Assembly: GCA_001312325.1 (NCBI GenBank)
Contig: BBDJ01000008.1
Span: forward strand, 62,001 to 126,000
Direction of reading: 5' to 3'
Source of the DNA: Lysinibacillus pakistanensis
GTDB lineage: Bacteria; Bacillota; Bacilli; Bacillales_A; Planococcaceae
DNA length: 64,000 bases
In this document: in pieces, positions 19,319 to 27,320 of the stretch
Numbering within the stretch: position 1 is the first letter of the stretch
Layout: each line of letters opens with the position of its first letter
Position numbers and translations under genes: made by a program
Notes under the pieces: model-generated
Seen by the model: the letters and a program-made list of their open reading frames with translations, nothing else
What the model was told of the DNA's origin: nothing
Databases searched by the model: none

Positions 19319-19763
19319 TTAACGACCTCCGTTTGCAATCACTTGTCGGACTTGTTCCTCAGTTAAATTAGAGCGAATACTTATATCTGCTACGGACATT
19401 CCTTGCTTATTAAGTTCAAGCACCTGACTTACAATAATTTGATGAATGGGTTTTGTTTTGGCAGCTACTTGTCCATTTTTGGATACTTGAGCTGCTTGTT
19501 GCACAGCTTGCATGACCTGTTGAACCTTTTGATTGGATACTGAGTTATTTATTGCTGACGGTGTTTTAACCTGAAACTCAGGTTCAAGCAATAGCTCCTC
19601 TTCGACAATTTTAAGTCGTCGCTTCAAATTATTGGTTTCCTGGAAAATTGAGATTGATAATTCTTCCACATCCTGTTCGACTTTTTTTTGCACTATTTTT
19701 GAAAAAGAACGATACAATGATAAGAACAATACCTACGCTCATAAGTATGATGGATAAATCCAC
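19319..19763 (-). CDS. DUF6115 / SwrB-like membrane protein
   Basis: 147 residues after repair. GTG at 19763 has GGGGTG 6 bases upstream. N-terminal membrane anchor (LSIILMSVGIVLIIVSFFF), then a coiled coil (EQDVEELSISIFQETNNLKRRLK), and a C-terminal helix-turn-helix-like segment (VLELNKQGMSVADISIRSNL then TEEQVRQVIANGG), the plan of DUF6115 proteins that include B. subtilis SwrB. One break in the T run 19682-19689. It overlaps the ribosome site of the following MltG-like gene, so the two form one operon. Molecular role unknown. Confidence 0.55.
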
Positions 19764-19789
19764 TAGTTTCACCCCATTAAAAGTATGTA

Positions 19790-20040
19790 ATTATCCCGCA
19801 TAAACAGGCAGTCAGTTATCTGTACTGAAAGCGAAGTGTCAGATACAAGATTCCCACTCCAAGATTTAAGTGAAACAAAAAAATATAAGTGAGAGATTAC
19901 TGACCATAAATCCCGATTGAGGCCAACAAGATGTTGGTCACACAAGCATTTCCGCAGGATGAGGAGTCTTAGCTTGTGTTCCTCTACAGCAATCAGGTAG
20001 GATGAGGAAAAACCCACCGATTGAAGTTTCACTTTATAAG
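19790..20040 (+). repeat. hairpin-rich non-coding block with terminal inverted repeats
   Basis: TTTAAGTGAAAC at 19865-19876 is mirrored by GTTTCACTTTA at 20026-20036. Inside are CCAAC/GTTGG, TGACC/GGTCA and CACACAAGC/GCTTGTGT pairs; just outside is ATCTG-ACT/AGT-CAGAT near 19828-19855. The density of nested palindromes suggests a folded RNA or a small mobile-element remnant (MITE or IS200/IS605-like end). No protein call is justified here, although an open frame exists on the minus strand. The remaining sequence to rpmG holds its leader. Confidence 0.5.
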
Positions 20041-20166
20041 GTATTTTACCATATGCAAACTTAATATGAAATGAAGGTAGATTTTTTTTCAGTTTGTGTT
20101 ATAATAGGTTAGTCGTATAAATCATGCTCAAATTTAAATTCTTGATATAGAGTGGGAGGGTTAATG

Positions 20167-20317
20167 ATGCGCGTAAACATTACTTTAGCTTGCACTGATT
20201 GCGGCGAACGTAACTACATTTCTAAAAAGAACAAGCGTAACAATCCAGAGCGTCTTGAACTTAAAAAAATATTGCTCTCGCGAGAAGAAATACACTCTTC
20301 ACCGTGAAACTAAGTAA
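20167..20317 (+). CDS. rpmG: 50S ribosomal protein L33
   Basis: 49 residues after repair, the standard L33 length. [20 protein letters not shown], then [13 protein letters not shown] and TLHRETK are diagnostic. It has a CxxC pair plus only one further cysteine (YCSRE), so it is intermediate between the zinc-binding (four-cysteine) and zinc-free forms. One break in the A run 20273-20279. ATG at 20167 follows GGGAGGG; an ATG three bases earlier is also possible. As in B. subtilis it precedes yqgN, but a terminator lies between them. Confidence 0.93.
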
Positions 20318-20326
20318 TCGCTCATT

Positions 20327-20356
20327 AAGCCAAAACCACAAGTGGTTTTGGCTTTC
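20327..20356 (+). terminator. terminator after rpmG
   Basis: AAGCCAAAACCAC pairs with GTGGTTTTGGCTT with a 2-3 base loop. The T tract is short, so some readthrough into yqgN is possible. Confidence 0.75.
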
Positions 20357-20382
20357 TACATTTTACTAGGAGGTAGCTTGGC

Positions 20383-20969
20383 ATGGATAAATCAACATTG
20401 CGAAACAGGGTAAAGGAAGCGCTTGCAACTATGAGTGAGGAAGCTTATCTTGAGCAGTCTTTAGCTATTGTAAAAAAAAGTGCTACAGGAACCATATATA
20501 ATAGAAGCAAAAACGATTGGTATTACCATTTCCAATAAACCAGAAGTCGACACAATTGATCTGATAGACGAATTATGGAAGCTTGGTAAAAAAAGTTGCT
20601 GTTCCAAAATGTAACCCAAAAACAAGAGAAATGACATTTTACGTTATTAATTCTTTTGAACAGCTTGAAACTGTATATATGCATTTACGTGAGCCAATTC
20701 CAGAAAAATGTGAGTTTGTTGACGCAAATGAGATGAATGTCCTACTTGTTCCAGGTGTTGCTTTTGACCAATATGGCTATCGAATAGGCTACGGCGGTGG
20801 TTATTATGACCGCTATGTATTAAACTATAAAAAGGGTAAGCTCATGTCATTGCTATTTGATGAACAGCTAGTTGATCGTGTTCCTACAGAAGCACATGAT
20901 TGCCCAGTTGATATCATTGTGACGCCCACAATACGTATAGATTGTGTTGCACAACGAGGAGCGAATTAA
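20383..20969 (+). CDS. yqgN: 5-formyltetrahydrofolate cyclo-ligase
   Basis: 194 residues after repair. Converts 5-formyl-THF to 5,10-methenyl-THF using ATP. The conserved core is visible: LLVPGVAFDQYGYRIGYGGGYYDRYV, given here in two parts as VPGVAFDQYGYR and GYGGGYYDRYV, near residue 125-150; the basic KSTLRNRVKEAL opening fits the ATP-binding side. Frame breaks lie in A runs 20472-20479 and 20588-20594. ATG at 20383 follows AGGAGG. yqgQ overlaps its 3' end, matching the B. subtilis rpmGA-yqgN neighbourhood. Confidence 0.9.
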
Positions 20970-20970
20970 A

Positions 20971-21183
20971 TTGGATAAAATGTTAGATATTTATGAATTA
21001 TTGAAAACATACGGCACTTATATTTACACACGTGATCCTATTGGAGATTTGATGCTAATGGAGGATGAAATTCGTGAGTTGTATAAAGCAAATGTGCTAG
21101 ATAGTAAAGATTACCAAATGGCATTGTTACTAATTCGACAAGAAACTACAAAACTTCGTATGAAAGAAAATAATCAATCTTGA
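20971..21183 (+). CDS. yqgQ: YqgQ family protein (DUF910)
   Basis: 70-residue soluble helical protein. TTG at 20971 lies about 9 bases after GAGGAG, immediately past the yqgN stop. LLKTYGTYIYTRDPIGDLMLMEDEIRELYK (read as TYGTYIYTRDPIGDLMLMED near residues 13-32) matches the DUF910 consensus, a small Firmicute family of unknown function. In B. subtilis yqgQ is followed by glcK; here the next gene is the LTA synthase, so glcK is missing. Confidence 0.85.
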   Translation: MDKMLDIYELLKTYGTYIYTRDPIGDLMLMEDEIRELYKANVLDSKDYQMALLLIRQETTKLRMKENNQS

Positions 21184-21460
21184 TTGAAAGATTACGAATT
21201 TGGGTATTGTAAAAATAGTGTAACATGTTTGTAATATTCAAAGAAACAGTGGCTTTCCACTGTTTTTATGATTTTATGAAACTTTTTACAATGCAAAACG
21301 TATATATAAGTATCCAACGCATAGGAGTAAGGATAAAAGTTTTTAAAAAAATATATCTGTTGATTATCTGTAAAAAAAAGATTAAGATATATTTTGTTTC
21401 AGTAACAAATGTTAAAAATTATTATTTTTTTTGGGTAAGAAAGTAGGGAGGATGTTAGGA

Positions 21461-23355
21461 ATGAAATCAATTAAGTGGCCTAAACATTCATTTATGATAC
21501 TAGCAATTGTAGCAACTTGGATAAAAACGGTCATTGTTTATCACACAAGTTTTGAGATGAAAATTGAAAATGCGATGCAACAATTTATCTTGTTTATTAA
21601 TCCATTAAGTTTCTTACTCTTTGCTTATGGATTAGCATTATTCTTTAAATCAACAAAGGCTAAAAACCGATATATTATTACTGTCAGTGTTCTTTTATCA
21701 ATTGTCTTATATGGAAATGTGGCATTCTATCGTTTCTACAATGACTTTATTACATTACCGGTATTATTCCAGACAAATAATTTCAGTGATTTAGGAACTT
21801 CTGTAGCAGCAATTGTAAACCCATGGGATCTGTTGTATTTTGTTGATGTACTTATTCTAATTTTAGCTAATAAATATCTACCTAGAATGAAAGAAGCAGT
21901 AAAAGTTAACGTGGAATTCCGTCGTGCGTTCTTCGTTTTAGCGATTGCTATGTCTTTCTTAAACTTAGGACTAGCAGAAACAGAGCGCCCACAACTGTTA
22001 ACACGTAGCTTTGACCGCGAGTTACTTGTGAAAAACATTGGTACGTACAACTATCACTTATATGATATTTATATTCAATCAAAATCATCTGCTCAACGTG
22101 CATTAGCAGATGGTAGTGAACTAGTAGAAGTGAATAACTATATTCGCTCTAACCAGGCAGCCATAAACCTGAAATGTTTGGTAAATACAAAGGGCGTAAC
22201 TTAATTGTTGTGTCAATGGAATCTTTACAAAACTTCGTCATTAATAATCAGATGGATGGTCATGAAATTACACCGTTCTTAAATTCTTTAACAAAAGATA
22301 AAGATACTTTTTATTTCAGTAATTTCTATCACCAAACAGGCTTAGGTAAAACGTCTGACTCAGAGTTTATCTTAGAAAACTCATTGTTCGGCTTAGGTCG
22401 TGGTGCTGTATTCTTCACACATGGTGGAAATACGTACAACTCAATGGCAGATCGTCTTGGAGAAAACGGCTACTTTACAAATGTCATGCATCCAAATAAT
22501 AAATCATTCTGGAACCGTGATATCATGTATCAATCTTTAAATATCGATAAATTCTATGATATAGAATCATATACTATTGGCGAAGGGGAAGCTGTTAACT
22601 GGGGAATGAAAGATATCCCATTCGTAGAGCAATCTGCAGCATTAATGAAAGATATGCCACAGCCATTCTATTCTCGACTAATTACATTAACGAACCATTA
22701 TCCGTTCACATTGGATCCAGATGATATCATGATACCTGAATATACTTCAAATTCAGGTACATTAAATCGCTACTTCCAAACAGTTCGTTATATGGATGAA
22801 GCACTGAAAGACTTCTTCCAAAGTTTAAAGGATCAAGGTGTATATGATAACTCTATTATCGTGATGTATGGTGACCATTACGGTATTTCAGAAAACCATA
22901 ACAAGGCGATGGCCCAGTATTTAGGAAAAGAAAGCATCACACCATTTGATAATGCAATACTACAAGAAGTACCTTTATTCATCCATATCCCTGGAGCTGG
23001 CGATGGTAAAGAAATGACTGAGGTAGCTGGACAAATGGATTTACGTCCAACAATCTTACACCTTCTTGGCGTTGAAACATCAAAAGATATGCAAATGGGC
23101 GCAGATCTATTCTCACCAGAGCATGAAGACTTTGTTATATTCCGCGATGGTCGATTTATAACAGATAAATATGTTTATGCTGGAGAAGCTTGCTATGACA
23201 AAGCTACTGGTGAAGAGATTGATAGCGAGCCATGTCAGCCATACGCTGATCGTGCTACAATGGAATTAGAAAATTCCGATGCTATCATTAACGGGGATTT
23301 GCTTCGATTCTATGATGAAAAGACTGGTAATTTGAAACAAGAAGCTGTGAAATAA
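21461..23355 (+). CDS. ltaS: lipoteichoic acid synthase family sulfatase-like protein
   Basis: 631 residues after repair. Five N-terminal membrane segments, an export/cleavage region with ALA near residue 215, then an extracellular sulfatase-fold domain that transfers glycerol phosphate from phosphatidylglycerol to the LTA chain. Catalytic Thr is about residue 298 in [13 protein letters not shown]; metal-binding motifs include [16 protein letters not shown] and [12 protein letters not shown] at 21461 follows GGGAGG by 9 bases. A base is missing near 22161-22165 (probably GCC-GAT-AAA-CCT, giving ADKPEMFG), a loss rather than a homopolymer gain. Position corresponds to B. subtilis yqgS, one of its LtaS paralogues. 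Confidence 0.9.
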
Positions 23356-23360
23356 CTTAA

Positions 23361-23397
23361 AGAGAGATCTCTATTTATGGAGATCTCTTTTTTTTGT
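23361..23397 (+). terminator. terminator after the LTA synthase gene
   Basis: AGAGATCTC pairs with GAGATCTCT around a 7-9 base loop and runs into seven or more T. Confidence 0.9.
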
Positions 23398-23450
23398 TTA
23401 AGTTAACTTGTGGGAAAGATTGTTGTTCGTGTAGAGCAGAAATTTCTCTC

Positions 23451-23580
23451 GGATAGCGGAAAAACTGCTCCGGACGGGTGGCGATAGTAACTGCTCGGGG
23501 GCAGGGTAGAAACGCTCAGGTGGCGAGAAAATCGCTCAGGCGGTATGGAAGCACGCTCAGGTAGCTACGAAAAACTGCTC
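23451..23580 (+). repeat. tandem array, ~21-bp period, GCTC-ended units
   Basis: Six GCTC cores end at 23470, 23496, 23517, 23537, 23558 and 23580, spaced 26, 21, 20, 21 and 22 bases. The first unit opens with GGATAG like the arrays at 6832 and 36243; later units read as AGGTGGCGAGAAAATCGCTC and variants. GC content is well above the flanks. Non-coding, between the LTA synthase terminator and yqgW. Confidence 0.7.
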
Positions 23581-23624
23581 GATTGAAAGAGATTGTATCC
23601 CTCAATTCTGATATATATAGAAAA

Positions 23625-23658
23625 AGAGCAGCCTCGTAGTGAGACTGCCCTTGTTTCC
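23625..23658 (-). terminator. terminator of yqgW
   Basis: GCAGCCTC and GAGACTGC pair around GTAGT; on the minus strand the stem is followed by a TTTTTCT stretch, 10 bases past the yqgW stop. Confidence 0.7.
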
Positions 23659-23667
23659 GTCTAGATT

Positions 23668-23847
23668 TTAGTGTAATTTTGGTGGGTAACCGCTATGAAC
23701 GATTGTCATAATGACGAACCAACCGAATACTACAGCACTTAATAAGTTGAAAACAACACTTAAAAGGTTCTTTTCTTTAATTGCTTGGAATGTACCAATT
23801 ACAGCAAAAATAGCTACTAGACCAAAAATAACCATTAATAAGTTCAT
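23668..23847 (-). CDS. yqgW: YqgW family small membrane protein (DUF2759)
   Basis: 59 residues, two membrane segments (LLMVIFGLVAIFAVIGTF and LLSAVVFGWFVIMTIV) and a conserved tail IVHSGYPPKLH, as in B. subtilis YqgW/DUF2759. ATG at 23847 follows AAAGGAGTG. Gene order yqgW-yqgX (divergent here) is that of B. subtilis. Function unknown. Confidence 0.85.
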   Translation of the reverse strand: MNLLMVIFGLVAIFAVIGTFQAIKEKNLLSVVFNLLSAVVFGWFVIMTIVHSGYPPKLH

Positions 23848-24016
23848 TAAAAATTGACACTCCTTTCGACATCAGAAAATGAATGTCGTAAACAATATTC
23901 CTCCTTAATTGTAAACGTTCTACCTGTTTTTGTCGAGAACTAAAATAGCCTAAACTATGAACATTTATCGTCAAATTGTGGCAAAGGCTGTATAATAGGA
24001 AGTTGAGGTGATGACA

Positions 24017-24661
24017 ATGATGAACGTACGAAGTTATTCACTTGGACCCGTCCAAACGAATTGTTATATCGTATCGAATAAAGAGAAGGAATGCTTAATA
24101 TTTGATCCTGGAGAGGAAGCACAACGAATAATTAAAGCCATACGCAGTAATGGTTTAACACCATTGGCTATTTTTTTAACACATGCACATTTTGATCATA
24201 TTGGTGCAGTAGATGCTGTCCGGGAAGCTTTTAATATTCCCGTTTGGATTCATGAAAAGGAAGTTAGCTGGTTAGGGGACCCATCAAAGAATGGCTCTAG
24301 CAAATATGCTGCTTTACCAGATTATATTGTGGCGGCACCAGATGAAGAAAATATAATTAAAGAAGAGCGTCTATTTGAAATAAATAATTTCGCTTTCAAA
24401 GCAATTTTTACACCAGGACATTCACCTGGCAGTATTTCGTATATATTTGAAAATGATGGCTTTGCTATTGTAGGAGATACGCTATTTGAACAAGGTGTGG
24501 GAAGAACTGATCTAATTGGTGGTTCAACTAAGGTGCTTTTGGCATCCATCCATGATAAATTATTAACGTTACCAGAGGATATGATTGTTTATCCAGGCCA
24601 TGGCAATTACACGACGGTTGGAGCAGAGATGGAAGCAAACCCATTTTTAAATGGATTTTAA
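24017..24661 (+). CDS. yqgX: YqgX-type metallo-beta-lactamase fold hydrolase
   Basis: 214-residue cytosolic hydrolase of the glyoxalase II-like group (B. subtilis YqgX). The binuclear zinc motif THAHFDHIG is near residue 55, followed by TPGHSPGSISY near 133, the Asp in VGDTLFEQGVGRTDL near 152, and YPGHGNYTT near 194. Substrate may be a thioester such as hydroxyacyl-bacillithiol; the sequence does not decide. SD TTGAGGTG at 24003-24010 favours ATG at 24017 (or 24020) over GTG at 24008. The frame is intact. Confidence 0.88.
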   Translation: MMNVRSYSLGPVQTNCYIVSNKEKECLIFDPGEEAQRIIKAIRSNGLTPLAIFLTHAHFDHIGAVDAVREAFNIPVWIHEKEVSWLGDPSKNGSSKYAALPDYIVAAPDEENIIKEERLFEINNFAFKAIFTPGHSPGSISYIFENDGFAIVGDTLFEQGVGRTDLIGGSTKVLLASIHDKLLTLPEDMIVYPGHGNYTTVGAEMEANPFLNGF

Positions 24662-24689
24662 AAATGTGGATCAATTAAGCCCCAGCGTA

Positions 24690-24901
24690 TTGTAGCTGCC
24701 GCTTTGCTTTCGCTACAGAAAATATTTGTAGCTGCCGCTTTGCTTTCGCTACAGAAAATATTTGTGCTGCCGCCTTGCTTTCGCACAGATAAACAATGCG
24801 TCCGGATTTTGTTCGAGCTCGCTCGAAAAGCTCCTCTCCAAAATCCGTGACATCCGCCAGGGGCTTTATCTTGATTCAGCGGGCGTTTGTACGCCCACTG
24901 A
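24690..24901 (+). repeat. palindromic repeat cluster (36-bp direct repeats plus hairpins)
   Basis: A 36-bp unit with self-complementary ends, TGTAGC and GCTACA, occurs at 24690-24725 and exactly again at 24726-24761; a diverged third copy with GTGC/GCAC ends follows at 24762-24792. Next come GGATTTTG (24804) pairing with CAAAATCC (24839-24846) around a CGAGCTCGCTCG core, and a perfect-looking TCAG-GGGCGT/ACGCCC-CTGA hairpin at 24876-24901. The block is GC-rich against its surroundings. It fills the gap after yqgX; 24902-25015 shows nothing further except the leader of the next small gene. Confidence 0.75.
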
Positions 24902-25015
24902 ATAGGAAAAAAACCACATTCATCTCGCTACCTATAGAGCTGGGAGTATTCTGCTGAATATAGATAAATTATACAATTTCATCTACTTGTGCTAAAATGA
25001 AAATAGGTGATGTAA

Positions 25016-25271
25016 ATGGAATTAATTTTACTCTTATCGTTGCTTACTGATTTTAATTATTTAATTCAACATAGTCCGTTTATTAAAGTATATATATATA
25101 CTATATTTGATAAAATTTCTGTTTTTGATACGAATTTTGAAGTAATATTTAACAGACAATGTAAATTTTGAAACAAAGATATATTTATCTCATATTACAC
25201 TTAATAAATGGCTGAGAAAAGTAATTTACAGTAAATCAGATAATGATGAGGAATTAGTATCCCTTTTATAA
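25016..25271 (+). CDS. mifM: MifM-like translation-arrest leader peptide
   Basis: ATG at 25016 has AGGTGA 5 bases upstream. The frame starts with a hydrophobic segment (MELILLLSLL) and stops at 25169; a +1 shift somewhere in 25146-25168 joins it to a frame ending at 25271, giving about 84 residues. The C-terminal part reads HITLNKWLRKVIYSKS then DNDEELVSLL. B. subtilis MifM, from memory, ends with ITTWIRKVFRMNS...NDEED...SLLL, so the arrest core W-[IL]-R-K-V and the acidic NDEE patch are both conserved. Like mifM it sits directly before a YidC gene whose Shine-Dalgarno site is in a hairpin. The frame break is not in a long homopolymer and needs checking. Confidence 0.75.
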
Positions 25272-25291
25272 GAAAAATTATAAAAGGGGAG
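25261..25291 (+). promoter_or_regulatory. hairpin sequestering the yidC Shine-Dalgarno site
   Basis: CCCTTTTATAA (25261-25271) pairs perfectly with TTATAAAAGGG (25278-25288). The 5' arm contains the leader's stop codon; the 3' arm overlaps the AAAAGGGGAG ribosome site of yidC. A ribosome stalled near the leader's C-terminus would cover the 5' arm and free the site. Confidence 0.8.
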
Positions 25292-25301
25292 ATAATCATT
25301 A

Positions 25302-25952
25302 ATGCTTGAATTATTAACACAACCATTGACAATTTTGTTAGAGGCTTTTTTTCATTTTACAGGGAGCTATGTTTTTGCAATCGTACTTCTGACGGTGCTA
25401 ACACGTTTAATTTTACTGTATCCAAATTTCAAGTCTTTTAAATCTCAACAGGTGGTTACACAAACTACCCAAGGGAATAAGGAGCAATTATTAGCGCTAC
25501 AAACAAAGTTAAGCCAAGCTAAAACAGATGAAGAACGTAAAGAGTATCAATTGCAAATGTCTCGATTAATGATGGAAAACTTTTCAGGCATGAAAACGGG
25601 ATGTCTAACAGCGCTTATACAATTTCCGATTTTAACTGGCTTGTATTTAACCATTTCTAAAAACAATGCTATTATGCATGAGAGCTTACTATGGTTTAAT
25701 CTTGGTTCTGCAGATATTTTTATGGCGGCTGTTGCAGGTTTAGCGATGATGATTCAAATGTATTTATCATTTAAGCTAGCAGAAAATAGTAATCCACAAA
25801 TGAAAATGATGATAGGGATCATGCCTGTTATGATAGTATTCTCATCTCTATTCATGCCGTCAGCCATCCCATTCTATTGGACCGTGTCCTCTATTTGGAT
25901 GATTGTACAAACAATTGCGTTTAATCAATACAAACCTAAACTAACTTCATAA
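25302..25952 (+). CDS. yidC: YidC/Oxa1 family membrane protein insertase
   Basis: 216-residue integral membrane insertase that places proteins in the membrane with or without SecYEG. Five hydrophobic segments; the conserved hydrophilic-groove arginine is R35 in TVLTRLILLYP, and MKTGCLTALIQFPILTGLY and PFYWTVSSIWMIVQ mark the conserved core. No lipoprotein signal is visible, unlike B. subtilis SpoIIIJ and YidC2. ATG at 25302 lies 10 bases after GGGGAG, which is occluded by the hairpin at 25261-25288. The context strongly suggests the B. subtilis mifM-yidC2 regulatory arrangement: low insertase activity prolongs arrest of the leader and raises yidC translation. Terminator follows. Confidence 0.9.
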   Translation: MLELLTQPLTILLEAFFHFTGSYVFAIVLLTVLTRLILLYPNFKSFKSQQVVTQTTQGNKEQLLALQTKLSQAKTDEERKEYQLQMSRLMMENFSGMKTGCLTALIQFPILTGLYLTISKNNAIMHESLLWFNLGSADIFMAAVAGLAMMIQMYLSFKLAENSNPQMKMMIGIMPVMIVFSSLFMPSAIPFYWTVSSIWMIVQTIAFNQYKPKLTS

Positions 25953-25957
25953 AGTAT

Positions 25958-25990
25958 TAATCCCCCTTACCTAAAGGGGGATTTTATTAT
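25958..25990 (+). terminator. terminator after yidC
   Basis: AATCCCCCTT pairs with AAGGGGGATT around ACCTA and continues into TTATT. Confidence 0.85.
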
Positions 25991-26009
25991 GCTCATAAAA
26001 GATAGAGAC

Positions 26010-26046
26010 AAAAAAAAGCGTGCCTCATATTTTAAATGAGGCACGC
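26010..26046 (-). terminator. terminator of yqgY
   Basis: GCGTGCCTCAT and ATGAGGCACGC pair around ATTTTAA; on the minus strand an 8-base T run follows. Confidence 0.9.
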
Positions 26047-26059
26047 GATTTTCTCTGTA

Positions 26060-26302
26060 TTAATGACCGCCACCAGGTACGTGAATAAATGTTGTATAGT
26101 ACGTGAAGCCAGCGAAGAATACAGTTAAATATGCTCCGAAAATGTACATGTACATACGTTCTGAAAGGTTTAAGAAGCCTAATAATAAGAATAAACCTGT
26201 ATTACCTACGAATAATAGCGATACTTCGTTCATACCACCAAGGTAGAACATAACTGCAAAAATACCTGTCCAGAATGCCATAACTTTATACATATTATCC
26301 AT
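26060..26302 (-). CDS. yqgY: YqgY family membrane protein (DUF2626)
   Basis: 80 residues. Three hydrophobic segments, with FWTGIFAVMFYLGGMNEVSL then GFLNLSERMYMYIFGAYLT matching DUF2626/YqgY nearly throughout. ATG at 26302 follows AAAGGAGGGG; an upstream in-frame start lacks a better site. Monocistronic. B. subtilis yqgY follows yqgX; here the palindrome cluster and mifM-yidC pair lie between. Function unknown. Confidence 0.88.
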   Translation of the reverse strand: MDNMYKVMAFWTGIFAVMFYLGGMNEVSLLFVGNTGLFLLLGFLNLSERMYMYIFGAYLTVFFAGFTYYTTFIHVPGGGH

Positions 26303-26419
26303 GAAATTTCCCCTCCTTTTGCCCACGACACAATAATCTCTTACTCATTATAAATGATATGAAAGGTGTCTGTAAACTGGAACTTCTCCTTCTTTGTGAC
26401 AAACAAATGGAATTTTAAA

Positions 26420-27130
26420 TTAGCGATCTATTTCTGTCACGTTTATTTCATATTTACATAAATCACAATTATGTATCATACTTTCAATCTGAATAAATTC
26501 ATTACTAGAAAATAATGCATCTAACTGACCCTTTAAATAGGATTCATGTAAAGAACATACAATTTCTGAATGGGTAGTAAGCTGTTCCTGGAACGGACAA
26601 TTAAATATGGAGAATATCACCTTTTTGCCATGCTCTGTTTGCTGAATTTGTGGAATATAGCCAATTAATGCAGCATTATCTGTTAATAGTTGAAGCTTTT
26701 GGTCGAAGGAAAGGGTATTATTTAATTTTAACTCAGCACTTACATAATTTTTCATCTGCTGGAAACCATCTTGATAGCTGATGTCCATACATTTTGTTAA
26801 AGCAGATGGGCCAAATTCCTGAATTAATTGTATAGTCCACTTCAATAGTCGATCCTCATCCCGCCTTGGGAATGTTAATGATACTCCTTTTTCGGAAGCC
26901 TTATATACACGGCCAGGTCGCCCTCCCTTACCTGTCTTAGCAAAATCAGCAGTAATTATATTAATTTCTGAAAGTTTCGTTAAGTGCAGGCGTGCAACGT
27001 TCGGATGAATGCCGAATTTATCAGCAATATTTTGGACCGTTACTGTTTTTCTCTCTTTCAATATGTACTCATAAATCGAGTATCTAGTTTCATCGGCTAA
27101 TGTACTAGTAATCTTTAATGGATGGATCAT
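26420..27130 (-). CDS. winged-helix regulator with C-terminal cysteine cluster
   Basis: 236 residues. The N-terminal third is an ArsR/SufR-like winged helix (TLADETRYSIYEYILKERK, VQNIADKFGIHPNVARLHLT, and a wing GKGGRPGRVYK). The C-terminus has FNCPFQEQ, then C in EIVCSLH, and CDLCKYEINV, four cysteines as in SufR-type iron-sulfur or redox-sensing repressors. ATG at 27130, 6 bases after GAGGTGA, is preferred to a start at 27157. It is divergent from comGA. B. cereus-group genomes carry a similar regulator beside comG. Target and ligand unknown. Confidence 0.7.
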   Translation of the reverse strand: MIHPLKITSTLADETRYSIYEYILKERKTVTVQNIADKFGIHPNVARLHLTKLSEINIITADFAKTGKGGRPGRVYKASEKGVSLTFPRRDEDRLLKWTIQLIQEFGPSALTKCMDISYQDGFQQMKNYVSAELKLNNTLSFDQKLQLLTDNAALIGYIPQIQQTEHGKKVIFSIFNCPFQEQLTTHSEIVCSLHESYLKGQLDALFSSNEFIQIESMIHNCDLCKYEINVTEIDR

Positions 27131-27320
27131 TTGCTTCACCTCAATTGAATTTTTCAAATATTATTTAGTCTACCAAGTGTTAGTAAAATAATCATGTTGA
27201 TTCTATTATATTGTATTATTGAAAAAGATACAGTTCCTTTCGGCATAAATATTAACTTTTTCATGTGGGGATGTTCTTTTTTTAGTGGAAATTTGCAAGT
27301 TATCCACATTTTTATACCAA

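Noticed and set aside
19769..20032. 87-codon open frame on the minus strand
   Set aside because: No ribosome site, no recognisable domain, and the interval is full of nested inverted repeats, so it is better explained as structured non-coding DNA.
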